64,000 nt of DNA from contig NZ_WHSB02000005.1 of assembly GCF_010994755.1 (NCBI RefSeq), positions 95,281 through 159,280 of the forward strand. Direction: 5' to 3'. This DNA is from Shinella lacus (GTDB taxonomy: Bacteria; Pseudomonadota; Alphaproteobacteria; Rhizobiales; Rhizobiaceae). Positions within the stretch are counted from its first letter, which is position 1. Every line of letters starts with the position of its first letter. The notes beneath the pieces were generated by a model. It did no database searches. It was not told the DNA's origin and worked only from the letters and a program-made list of their open reading frames with translations. This document shows, piece after piece, positions 1-7,511 of this stretch. The position numbers were made by a program, and so were the translations under genes.

Positions 1-177
1 GCGCCGGGGGGGCGCCCGCTTGCGCGGTAAAAGTGTACAAGAGAGACGCATTGTTAAAGATTTATGACGGTAAAAATCCGCTAAGCTGATTTCAAGGGTT
101 TCACGAATGTGTGAAGCCCGAAAAATCGGCGAAAAAACTCGCTCCCGCGCGTCCCAATTGTGGCAGGATTGTGTCGA
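1..177. other. Non-coding left edge
   Basis: No supportable gene. A GC-rich stretch at 1-20 can fold on itself. An imperfect stem at about 98-121 (gggtttcac against gtgaagccc, one G-U pair) lies downstream of the leftward hydrolase gene and could be its terminator, but no clear T run follows it on that strand. Confidence 0.4.
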
Positions 178-1347
178 TCAGCCAGCCCGAAGGTAGTGTT
201 CGGCAAGCTCCGTCCAGAATGCGGCGCCGATGGGCAGCAGGTCGTCGTTGAAATTGTAACCGGGGTGATGGAGCGACTTGTCGTTCTCGCCGCCCTTGCC
301 GCCGAGGAAGAAATAGGTGCCCGGCCGTTCCTTCAGCATGTAGGCGAAATCTTCGCTGCCCATGAAGGGCCGCTCCAGGTCGACGACCTTGTCGGCGCCG
401 GCAAAGCGGGTGGCGAGTTGGCGCACCAGGTCCGTCTCGGCCGTGTGGTTGACCGTCGCATCGTAGAAGCGCTGGTAATCCACCGTCGCCGTCATGCCGT
501 AGCTTTCGGCCTGGCGCTCGGCGATGAGGCGGATGCGGCGCTCCAGCTCGTCGCGCACCGCGGGATCGAAGGAGCGGATGCCGACGACAATTTCGGCGCG
601 GCTCGGGATGATGTTGCTGGCGGAGCCCGAATGGAAGGAGCCGACCGTCACCACCGTCGGATCGAGCGGATGGATGTTGCGCGAGACAATGGTCTGGAGC
701 GCCATGACGATGGAGGCACCGCCGACGATCGGGTCCAGCGTCTCCTGCGGCTCCGCGCCGTGGCCGCCCACGCCATTCACAGTGATGCGCGCCTCGTCGA
801 CCGCCGCCATGATTGGGCCGTCGCGCAGCGCGAACTGGCCGAAGGGCAGGCCCGGCTCGTTATGCAGTGCGAAGACGGCGTCGCAGGGGAATTTGTCGAA
901 CAGCCCCTCCTCCACCATGATCTTGGCGCCACCGAAATTCTCTTCGGCCGGCTGAAAGATCAGGTGTACCGTGCCGTCGAAATTGCGCCGCTCGGCGATC
1001 GCCTTCGCAGCCCCCAGCAGCATGGTCGTGTGCCCGTCGTGGCCGCAGGCGTGCATCTTGCCCGGCGTCTTGCTGGCATAGGGAAGGCCGGTCTCCTCGA
1101 AGATCGGCAGGGCATCGATATCGGCGCGGATGCCGATCGACTTGCGGCTGGTGCCGTTTACCAGCGTCGCGACCAGGCCGGTCTTGGCGAAACCGCGCGT
1201 GACCTTGTAGCCGTAGCTTTCCAGATGGCGCGCGATGACATCGGAGGTGCGCACCTCCTCCAGGCCCAGTTCCGGGTGCTCGTGCAGGTCGCGGCGGATC
1301 GCCACCATTTCGGGCATGGAATTTTGCAGCGTCGTATGGATCGTCAT
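178..1347 (-). CDS. M20D-family metal-dependent amidohydrolase (hippurate hydrolase / N-acyl amino acid hydrolase type)
   Basis: A cytoplasmic zinc amidohydrolase of the M20D family, 389 residues, the normal length. The N-terminal RRDLHEHPE block and the metal-binding ACGHDGH segment near residue 100 are visible. QPAEE (catalytic Glu region) and a C-terminal GSEDFAY block complete the family pattern. Family members cleave N-acyl or N-carbamoyl groups from amino acids. I chose the ATG at 1347 over a GTG at 1359 because it starts one base after the upstream permease stop. It is the last gene of the leftward ABC-transporter operon, so it probably deacylates the imported compound. With arginine-type enzymes next door, an N-acyl-arginine-like substrate is a reasonable inference but is not shown by the sequence. 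Confidence 0.9.
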   Translation of the reverse strand: MTIHTTLQNSMPEMVAIRRDLHEHPELGLEEVRTSDVIARHLESYGYKVTRGFAKTGLVATLVNGTSRKSIGIRADIDALPIFEETGLPYASKTPGKMHACGHDGHTTMLLGAAKAIAERRNFDGTVHLIFQPAEENFGGAKIMVEEGLFDKFPCDAVFALHNEPGLPFGQFALRDGPIMAAVDEARITVNGVGGHGAEPQETLDPIVGGASIVMALQTIVSRNIHPLDPTVVTVGSFHSGSASNIIPSRAEIVVGIRSFDPAVRDELERRIRLIAERQAESYGMTATVDYQRFYDATVNHTAETDLVRQLATRFAGADKVVDLERPFMGSEDFAYMLKERPGTYFFLGGKGGENDKSLHHPGYNFNDDLLPIGAAFWTELAEHYLRAG

Positions 1348-1348
1348 T

Positions 1349-2167
1349 TCAGGCACCACGTGTGGGGATTTTGCTCTCGAAGTAGCGGAAGCCGACCACC
1401 AGGATGGCGGTCAGGCAGAGATAGATGAGCGCCAGCAGCAGCAGCGGCTCATAGGTCAAATAGGTCTTCTGCCGCACCTGGGAGATGATGGCGTAGACAT
1501 CGATGACGGTGATCGTCGCGACGAGCGGCGTCGCCTTCAGTTGCAGCACGGTCTCGCCGGTTAACGTCGGCAGGGCGCGATGCACGGCGCGCGGCAGCCA
1601 GATACGGCGGAAGACGGTGAAGGGGCTCATGCCATAGGCGCGCGCTGCCTCTAGCTCGCCCGAAGGCACACCGGCAAAGGCGCCGCGCATAACCTCGCCC
1701 TCATAGGCAGCGAAGGAGAGGGTCAACGCCACCACGCCATAGGGCCAGGATTCACGCAAATAGGGCCAGAGGAAGGAATTACGGATTTCCGGGAACTGCG
1801 GAAAGAGCGAACCGAGCCCATAATAGAGCAGCCAAAGCTGGAGGAGAAGCGGCGTGCCTCGGATCACCGTGCAGAAGACCTGCGCCAGCATTTTCAGCGG
1901 CCACGGCCCCGTCACCTGTACAAGGCCGATCGGCACGGCCAGGAGAAAGCCGAGAATCGAGGTGCTGGCGAGCATTATCAGCGTCATACCAACACCGTCG
2001 GCAAGACGATCAGAATATTCCGGCACCCAGTCCCAGCGCATGAACCAGACGATGCAGAAGACAACGGCGGCAGCGATCGCCATCAGCACGATGCGATGCG
2101 GCTTGAAGATGCTTTTCTTCGTCGGCAGGTCTGTCAATGCGAGGGCGGTGATGGTCGGGTCGCTCAT
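1349..2167 (-). CDS. Polar amino-acid ABC transporter permease (HisM/ArtM type)
   Basis: An inner-membrane permease of 272 residues. It has a 35-residue hydrophilic N terminus, then about five or six membrane segments. The loop EAARAYGMSPFTVFRRIWLP (about residues 173-192) is the EAA motif that docks on the ATPase. It overlaps the upstream permease by one base (TGATG) and is followed within a base by the amidohydrolase, so the genes are translationally linked. Two different permeases in one operon fit the heterodimeric HisQM/OccQM arrangement. The substrate is probably a basic amino acid or derivative, inferred from the neighbours. Confidence 0.92.
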   Translation of the reverse strand: MSDPTITALALTDLPTKKSIFKPHRIVLMAIAAAVVFCIVWFMRWDWVPEYSDRLADGVGMTLIMLASTSILGFLLAVPIGLVQVTGPWPLKMLAQVFCTVIRGTPLLLQLWLLYYGLGSLFPQFPEIRNSFLWPYLRESWPYGVVALTLSFAAYEGEVMRGAFAGVPSGELEAARAYGMSPFTVFRRIWLPRAVHRALPTLTGETVLQLKATPLVATITVIDVYAIISQVRQKTYLTYEPLLLLALIYLCLTAILVVGFRYFESKIPTRGA

Positions 2168-2895
2168 CAGGCGGCCCTCGCCATGCCGCGTCGGTAGTGC
2201 CGCTCGATGAAGCCGATCAGCACATTGGAGACCAGCGTGATCATCAGGTAGAGCACGCCGGCCGCGCAGAAGAACAGCAGGTAGGCCTTGGTGCTGCCCG
2301 CCGCCTGGCGGGTGACCAGCGTCAGCTCGCTGAAGCCGACCACCGCGAGAAGGGCCGTGTCCTTGGTGGCGATCAGCCAGAGATTGGAGAGGCCGGGAAT
2401 GGCATGCGGCAGCATGGCCGGCAGCGTGATGCGGCGCATGACCTGGAACGGCGACATGCCGTAAGCGCGCGCCGCCTCCATCTGCCCCGCCGGCACCGCC
2501 TTGATCGCGCCGCGCAGAACCTCGGTGGAATAGGCGCCCTGCACGACGCCGATGACGAAGATGCCAGCCGCAAGGCCGCTGATATCGACAGGGCCGAAGC
2601 CGACGAGCGCCGAGAGCTGATTCAGCACGTCCGTGCCGGCATAATAGAGAATGAGGATCAGCACGAGCTCCGGCACCGCGCGCACCAGCGTGGTGTAGAC
2701 CTCCAAGAGGTCCTTGGTGACCGGGCCGCCATAGAGCTTGCCCATGGCGCCGCCGGTGCCGAGGATCAGGCCGAGCGCATAACCACCGACGGCAATCTGG
2801 AGGGACTGCCAGAGCCCCGCCAGCATCACCCCGCCCCAGCCGGGCGGCTCAAGCGCAAGCAGGCTCCAGTTGATCAGCGATCCGGCATCGGCCAT
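2167..2895 (-). CDS. Polar amino-acid ABC transporter permease (HisQ type)
   Basis: An inner-membrane permease of 242 residues that partners the permease at 1349-2167. The EAA loop reads EAARAYGMSPFQVMRRITLP, nearly identical to that of its partner, as expected for a pair binding the same ATPase dimer. The ATG at 2895 (MADAGSL) is preferred; the open frame runs further to a TTG at 2934, but that extension looks non-native. It sits 70 bases after the binding-protein gene in the same leftward operon. Confidence 0.92.
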   Translation of the reverse strand: MADAGSLINWSLLALEPPGWGGVMLAGLWQSLQIAVGGYALGLILGTGGAMGKLYGGPVTKDLLEVYTTLVRAVPELVLILILYYAGTDVLNQLSALVGFGPVDISGLAAGIFVIGVVQGAYSTEVLRGAIKAVPAGQMEAARAYGMSPFQVMRRITLPAMLPHAIPGLSNLWLIATKDTALLAVVGFSELTLVTRQAAGSTKAYLLFFCAAGVLYLMITLVSNVLIGFIERHYRRGMARAA

Positions 2896-2965
2896 GGGGT
2901 CTCGTGTCCATTCGAGGAGAAAGGCCGGCGGCAAGTGCCGCCGGCATCAGGGACAGGGCAGACTA

Positions 2966-3745
2966 TCAGCCGCCGTAGACGTCGAAGTCGAAATACTTCT
3001 TCGAGAAGGTGTCATAAGTGCCGTTGGCGCGGATCGCCTTGATGGCAGCGTTGATCTTGTCCTTCAGTTCCGTTTCGCCCTTGCGAAGGCCGACGCCGAC
3101 GCCCAGCCCGAGGATTTCCGGATCGTCCTTCACCGTGCCCTTCATGTCGCAGCAGGCGCCCTGCTCGGTCTTCAGGAAGTCGGTAAGCGCAATGGAATCG
3201 GCCTGCACCGCATCGATGCGACCGGCGGCGAGGTCGTTGTTGGCCTCATCCTGCGTCTGGTATTCCTTGACCGTGGCACCCGCCTCGCCGAAATATTTGT
3301 TCGCATAGACCTGGTGGATGGTCGCAACCTGCACGCCGAGCGTCTTGCCGGCGAGGCCTTCCGGCGTCGCCTCGAACTTCACGTCCTTGGCGCCGATGAT
3401 GCCCGGAGGCGAGTTGTAATATTTGTCGGAGAAGTCGATCGTCTGCAGGCGTTCCGCCGTGATCGACATGGAGCCGATGATCATGTCGATCTTGTTGGTG
3501 GTCAGCGCCGGGATGATGCCGTCCCAGGCGACCGGCGTGATGACGCAGTCGAGCTTCGCTTCGGCGCAGATCGCCTTCATGAAGTCCACTTCCCAGCCCT
3601 GCCAGTTGCCGGAAGCGTCCGGCGAGGTGAAGGGCGGATAGGGCTCGGCGGCAAAACCGACGCGGACCTGCTGGGCAGCCGCGCCCGAAATGGCCGCAAG
3701 GCCGATCGCGGCAGCAAGGGCGATTGTCTTCAAGGCACTCTTCAT
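2966..3745 (-). CDS. Periplasmic amino-acid binding protein (SBP family 3, lysine/arginine/ornithine/octopine type)
   Basis: The solute receptor of the ABC transporter, 259 residues. A signal peptide starting MKSALKTIALAAAIGLAAIS ends at an AAAQQ cleavage region. The mature protein has the family 3 hallmarks: YPPFTSPD near the start, WDGIIPALTTNKIDMIIGSM with ITAERLQTIDFSDKYY, and an AGRIDAVQAD second-lobe motif. These resemble the LAO and octopine/nopaline binding proteins. The ATG at 3745 starts exactly at the signal peptide; the upstream TTG at 3778 would overlap the ATPase stop. Substrate identity (arginine, methylarginine, opine or acylated arginine) is inference from context. Confidence 0.92.
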   Translation of the reverse strand: MKSALKTIALAAAIGLAAISGAAAQQVRVGFAAEPYPPFTSPDASGNWQGWEVDFMKAICAEAKLDCVITPVAWDGIIPALTTNKIDMIIGSMSITAERLQTIDFSDKYYNSPPGIIGAKDVKFEATPEGLAGKTLGVQVATIHQVYANKYFGEAGATVKEYQTQDEANNDLAAGRIDAVQADSIALTDFLKTEQGACCDMKGTVKDDPEILGLGVGVGLRKGETELKDKINAAIKAIRANGTYDTFSKKYFDFDVYGG

Positions 3746-3774
3746 GATTTTCCCTCTGTTGGTTTTTTTGGTTC

Positions 3775-4548
3775 TCAATGGATGGAGCTGATGAATTTCT
3801 TCAGCCGCTCCGATTTCGGCGATCCGAACAGTTCGTCCGGCGGGCCTTGTTCCTCGATGACCCCATTCGCCAGGAAGACGACGTGGCTCGCGACGTTGCG
3901 CGCGAACTTCATCTCGTGGGTGACGAGGATCATCGTGCGCTTCTCCTTGGCGAGGTCGCCGATGACGGAGAGCACCTCGCCCACCAGTTCGGGATCGAGC
4001 GCGGATGTCGGTTCGTCGAAGAGCATGACATGGGGCTGGATGGCGAGTGCGCGCGCGATGGCGGCGCGCTGCTGCTGGCCGCCGGAGAGGAAGGCGGGAT
4101 AGGCGTCGCGCTTCTCATAGAGCCCGACGCGGCGCAGCAGCGCCTCGGCGCGGCTGATCGCCTCGTCCTTCTTGACGCCCAGCACATGCACGGGCGCCTC
4201 GATGACGTTTTCGAGGATGGTCATGTGCTGCCAGAGATTGAAGCTCTGGAACACCATGCCGAGGCGGGAGCGCAGGCGCTGCACCTGCTTGCGGTCGGAT
4301 GGCGTCATGCCGCCATGGCCGTCCTTCTTCATGGCGATCGTCTCGCCATGGATCGTCACCGATCCGGCGCTCGGCAGCTCCAGCATGTTGATACAGCGCA
4401 GGAAGGTGGACTTGCCGGAACCCGAACCGCCGATGATGGCGATGACATCGCCCTCATGCGCGGTGAGTGATACGCCCTTGAGAACTTCAAGCGGCCCGAA
4501 GCGCTTGTGCAGGTCCCTGACCGCGATAGCCTCGGCGCGTTCCGTCAT
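3775..4548 (-). CDS. Amino-acid ABC transporter ATP-binding protein (HisP/OccP type)
   Basis: The cytoplasmic ATPase of the importer, 257 residues, full length. Walker A GGSGSGKST is near residue 40, the signature LSGGQQQRAAIARAL near 160 and Walker B VMLFDEPTSALD just after it, followed by a switch histidine in LVTHEM. The insertion with MKKDGHGG near residue 74 is typical of the HisP/OccP subfamily, which serves basic amino acids and opines. It is the first gene of the leftward operon ATPase, binding protein, permease, permease, amidohydrolase. Its promoter lies in 4549-4762, shared with the rightward operon. Confidence 0.93.
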   Translation of the reverse strand: MTERAEAIAVRDLHKRFGPLEVLKGVSLTAHEGDVIAIIGGSGSGKSTFLRCINMLELPSAGSVTIHGETIAMKKDGHGGMTPSDRKQVQRLRSRLGMVFQSFNLWQHMTILENVIEAPVHVLGVKKDEAISRAEALLRRVGLYEKRDAYPAFLSGGQQQRAAIARALAIQPHVMLFDEPTSALDPELVGEVLSVIGDLAKEKRTMILVTHEMKFARNVASHVVFLANGVIEEQGPPDELFGSPKSERLKKFISSIH

Positions 4549-4671
4549 CGTGGAGAGGTCTCCAGCGCACGGAAAATCGATGCATGGATCATGCCAAACT
4601 TCCCCTGTTTTTCAGCGTTCCCGCGGGCATCTTCGGCCCGTCGTGGCGTCTTGTGGAAAGCATCGTGGCAC

Positions 4672-4699
4672 TTGTTAAGAAATTATTCAAGCGTATAAT
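4672..4699 (+). promoter_or_regulatory. Probable sigma-70 promoter for the dimethylargininase operon, in a divergent promoter region
   Basis: TTGTTA at 4672-4677 and a perfect TATAAT at 4694-4699 are 16 bases apart, 64 bases before the rightward start codon. On the other strand GGTCAA at 4701-4706 reads TTGACC and could be the -35 box of the leftward operon. The two promoters would then overlap, which would allow joint control, for example by the TetR protein encoded just downstream. The 214-base gap 4549-4762 holds no gene. Confidence 0.55.
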
Positions 4700-4762
4700 A
4701 GGTCAAACGCTGACTTTTCTGGCAGCGCCCACCCATGATCAAATTTCCAGCAGGAGCATTGA

Positions 4763-5641
4763 ATGACCGCCTACGGTTCGCAGGAAATGTCGGCCCCCCT
4801 GATGCGCGTTCTGATGCGCCGCCCCGGCGAGAGCCTGAAGGGGGCCGACGCCGCCAAGTGGCATTACGGCCCGACCTTCGACGGCGCACGCGCCGTGCAC
4901 CAGTACAAGGCCTTCGCCGAGCTGGTCGAAAAATCCGGCACCGAGATCATCTGGCTGGAGGACGAGGGCGATGGTCTTGCCGACGCCATGTTCACCCATG
5001 ACCCGTCGCTGATGTCCGACCATGGCGCCATCCTGCTGCGCATGGGCAAGCCGCTGCGTGTCGCCGAGACCGCCCTGCATGAAAAGGCCTATGCCGAGCG
5101 CCAGATCCCGATCCTGGGCCGCATCCACGGCGAAGGCACCGTCGAGGGCGGCGACTGCATCTGGCTCGACGCCAAGACGCTGGTCATCGGCCGCGGCGTG
5201 CGCACCAACCAGGAAGGCATCGACCAGATTTCCTCCCTCCTCGCGCCGCACGGCATCACCGTGCTCGCCTATGACCTGCCGCTCTGGCATGGCGAGGAGG
5301 CCTGCCTGCACCTGATGAGCGTGATGAGCCCGCTTGCCGAGGACCTGGCGCTCGTCTTCGCGCCGCTGCTGCCGGCGGCCTTCTACCAGCTGCTCAAGAA
5401 GCGCGGCATCCGCCTCATCGAAGCGCCGGCCGACGAATTCCACGCCAGCAACGGCCTGTCGCTCAACGTCCTGCCGACCAAGCCGTACGAGGTCATCATG
5501 GTGGAAGGCTTCCCGGCCACCAAGGCGGCGATGGAAGCGGCCGGCTGCACCGTCGAGACCTTCGAGGCGGATGCGCTGTGCATCGCCTGCGAGGGCGGCC
5601 CGACCTGCCTGACGCGGCCGGTGCTGCGCCGCGCGGCTTAA
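4763..5641 (+). CDS. Dimethylargininase / amidinotransferase-superfamily hydrolase
   Basis: A 292-residue member of the guanidine-modifying superfamily (DDAH, arginine deiminase, amidinotransferase). The pattern is THDP near residue 78, EGGD at 128-131, the catalytic-His region CLHLMS (H183) and a C-terminal nucleophile region GPTCLTRP (C282). This order and length match DDAH-type enzymes, which turn N-omega-methylated arginine into citrulline plus a methylamine. GGAG precedes the ATG. It opens the rightward operon with the TetR gene, the aminotransferase and the decarboxylase. The substrate could be methylarginine, arginine or another guanidino compound; sequence cannot decide. Confidence 0.85.
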   Translation: MTAYGSQEMSAPLMRVLMRRPGESLKGADAAKWHYGPTFDGARAVHQYKAFAELVEKSGTEIIWLEDEGDGLADAMFTHDPSLMSDHGAILLRMGKPLRVAETALHEKAYAERQIPILGRIHGEGTVEGGDCIWLDAKTLVIGRGVRTNQEGIDQISSLLAPHGITVLAYDLPLWHGEEACLHLMSVMSPLAEDLALVFAPLLPAAFYQLLKKRGIRLIEAPADEFHASNGLSLNVLPTKPYEVIMVEGFPATKAAMEAAGCTVETFEADALCIACEGGPTCLTRPVLRRAA

Positions 5642-5651
5642 CGGAGGAAAA

Positions 5652-6284
5652 ATGGCCCGCCGGACCTTTCATCGCGCCCCAGAAGCCGAACGCCGCCACG
5701 ACCTGATCGAGGCGACGCTCGACTGCATTGCCGAATACGGCCTTGAGGGTGCGACGGTCCGGCAGATCGCCATCAAGGCGGGGGTGACGGCGGGCCTCAT
5801 CCGGCACTATTTCCAGTCGAAGGAGCATATCCTTCAGGAGGCCTATCGCATCGTCATCGGCCGGCTCACCGAAAAGGCCGAGCGGGTGACGGGCGATCCG
5901 GAAACGCGGCTGCGTGACTTCATCGTCATCAACCTGACGGAGCCGGTCGCCAACAGCCGCAGCCTCTCGCTCTGGGCTTCGTTCATCAGCCGGGTCAGCG
6001 TCGATCCCGAACTCGCCGCCATCCACCGCGAAGGCTATCTGAGCTTTCGCAACGCGCTGGAAAGCCTGCTTGCCGATTTCCTGACGGAGCGCGGCCAGGA
6101 TGCCTCGCCGGAGCGCTGCCGGACGCTGGCCATCGCCATCAACGGCCTGCTCGACGGACTGTGGCTGGAGGGCTGCCTCGCCGGCGAACTTTTCGGCGAG
6201 AGCGAACTGGTCGAAATCGCGCTCAACTCGATCGAAACGCTGCTGGGACTACGCCTGAGGCCGGTCGACGCGACGAGCGCCTGA
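5652..6284 (+). CDS. TetR-family transcriptional regulator (BetI-like)
   Basis: A 210-residue one-domain-plus-ligand-pocket repressor. The N-terminal helix-turn-helix covers about residues 13-60, including GATVRQIAIKAGVTAGLIRHYF, which resembles BetI-type regulators. The C-terminal two-thirds is helical and would hold the effector. A strong GGAGG lies before the ATG, 10 bases after the hydrolase stop, so it is co-transcribed with the catabolic genes. Likely role (inference): local repressor of both divergent operons through sites in 4549-4762, responding to arginine or a derivative. Confidence 0.88.
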   Translation: MARRTFHRAPEAERRHDLIEATLDCIAEYGLEGATVRQIAIKAGVTAGLIRHYFQSKEHILQEAYRIVIGRLTEKAERVTGDPETRLRDFIVINLTEPVANSRSLSLWASFISRVSVDPELAAIHREGYLSFRNALESLLADFLTERGQDASPERCRTLAIAINGLLDGLWLEGCLAGELFGESELVEIALNSIETLLGLRLRPVDATSA

Positions 6285-6320
6285 ACCTAAACGACATCAA
6301 TTGAAATGCGGAGAACGGCC

Positions 6321-7511
6321 ATGCGCTATGCATCCATCACAGATCGGCTTCAGAATCTCGGCTCGGAAAAATGGGCCATCCATGCCGAAGCGCGGCGCAT
6401 GAAGGCCGAGGGCAAGCCGATCATCGAGCTCACCATCGGCGAGCCGGACGTGCCGCCGGATCCGATGCTGCTGGCCGAGGCCGTGCGCGCCATGCATGCC
6501 GGCCGCTACCGCTACTCCAACGGCCGCGGCGAGCCCTCCATCGTCGATGCGCTGGTGCGCAAGTACAGCAAGCGCCGCAACGACGTCACGACCGCCAACG
6601 TGCTGTGTTTCCCCGGCACTCAGACCGCCCTCTTCGCCGTCATGCTCGGCCTCGTGGAAGCGGGCGATGCCGTGCTCGTCGGCGACCCGCTCTATGCGAC
6701 CTATGAAGGCGTCATCCGCTCGACGGGGGCGGAGCGCATCGCCGTGCCGCTGCGCCCGGAAAACGGTTTCCACATGAAGGCGGCCGATCTCGAAGCGGCG
6801 ATTACGCCGCAATGCCGCGTGCTGCTGCTCAACACGCCGCACAACCCGACCGGCGCGGTGCTGAGCGCTGACGAGATCGCCGAAATCGGCGCGGTCTGCC
6901 GCAAGCATGACCTGTGGATCGTCTGTGACGAAGTCTACGAACAGCTCGTGTTCGGCGCGACCTTCGCCTCGCCCTTCGACAATCCGGACCTTGCCGAGCG
7001 CACCATCGTCGTCTCCTCCATCTCCAAGTCGCATGCCGCCCCGGGCTTTCGCAGCGGCTGGGCGATCGGGCCTGCGGATTTCTGCACGCGCCTGCTGTCG
7101 GTTTCGGAGACGATGCTGTTCGGCGGCCAGCCCTTCATCGCCGACATGACGGCCTATGCGCTCGACAACCCGATCGCCACCGCCGCCACGATGCGCGAGA
7201 CCTATAAGGCACGCGCCGCCCGCTTCGTCGCCGCCCTTTCGCGTGCGCCCGGCCTCGTGCCGCTGCCGCCGGAGGCCGGGATGTTCATCGTCGTCGACGT
7301 TGCCGAAACCGGCATGAGCGGCGAGGATTTCGCCTGGGCGCTGCTCCGCGAAGAACTGGTCGCCGTGATGCCGGGTTCGTCCTTCGGCGACGAGGCGGAG
7401 GACTATATCCGCCTCAGTTTGACCGTACCCGATGCCCATATCGACGAGGCCTGCCGGCGCATCACCGCGCTTGCCGCCCGATCCGCAAGCCCCAAGGAGC
7501 GCCGCGCATGA
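6321..7511 (+). CDS. PLP-dependent aminotransferase, class I/II, arginine:pyruvate transaminase-like (AruH type)
   Basis: A fold-type I aminotransferase, 396 residues. Landmarks are NPTG (175-178), DEVY (203-206), the PLP lysine in SSISKSH (K236) and the substrate-binding region GFRSGW just after it. The gene overlaps a TPP decarboxylase typed as 5-guanidino-2-oxopentanoate decarboxylase, which suggests the AruH role: arginine plus pyruvate to 2-ketoarginine plus alanine. The ATG at 6321 is chosen because GGAG lies about 8 bases upstream; another ATG at 6306 lacks this. Aspartate- or aromatic-type specificity cannot be excluded without alignment. Confidence 0.85.
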   Translation: MRYASITDRLQNLGSEKWAIHAEARRMKAEGKPIIELTIGEPDVPPDPMLLAEAVRAMHAGRYRYSNGRGEPSIVDALVRKYSKRRNDVTTANVLCFPGTQTALFAVMLGLVEAGDAVLVGDPLYATYEGVIRSTGAERIAVPLRPENGFHMKAADLEAAITPQCRVLLLNTPHNPTGAVLSADEIAEIGAVCRKHDLWIVCDEVYEQLVFGATFASPFDNPDLAERTIVVSSISKSHAAPGFRSGWAIGPADFCTRLLSVSETMLFGGQPFIADMTAYALDNPIATAATMRETYKARAARFVAALSRAPGLVPLPPEAGMFIVVDVAETGMSGEDFAWALLREELVAVMPGSSFGDEAEDYIRLSLTVPDAHIDEACRRITALAARSASPKERRA

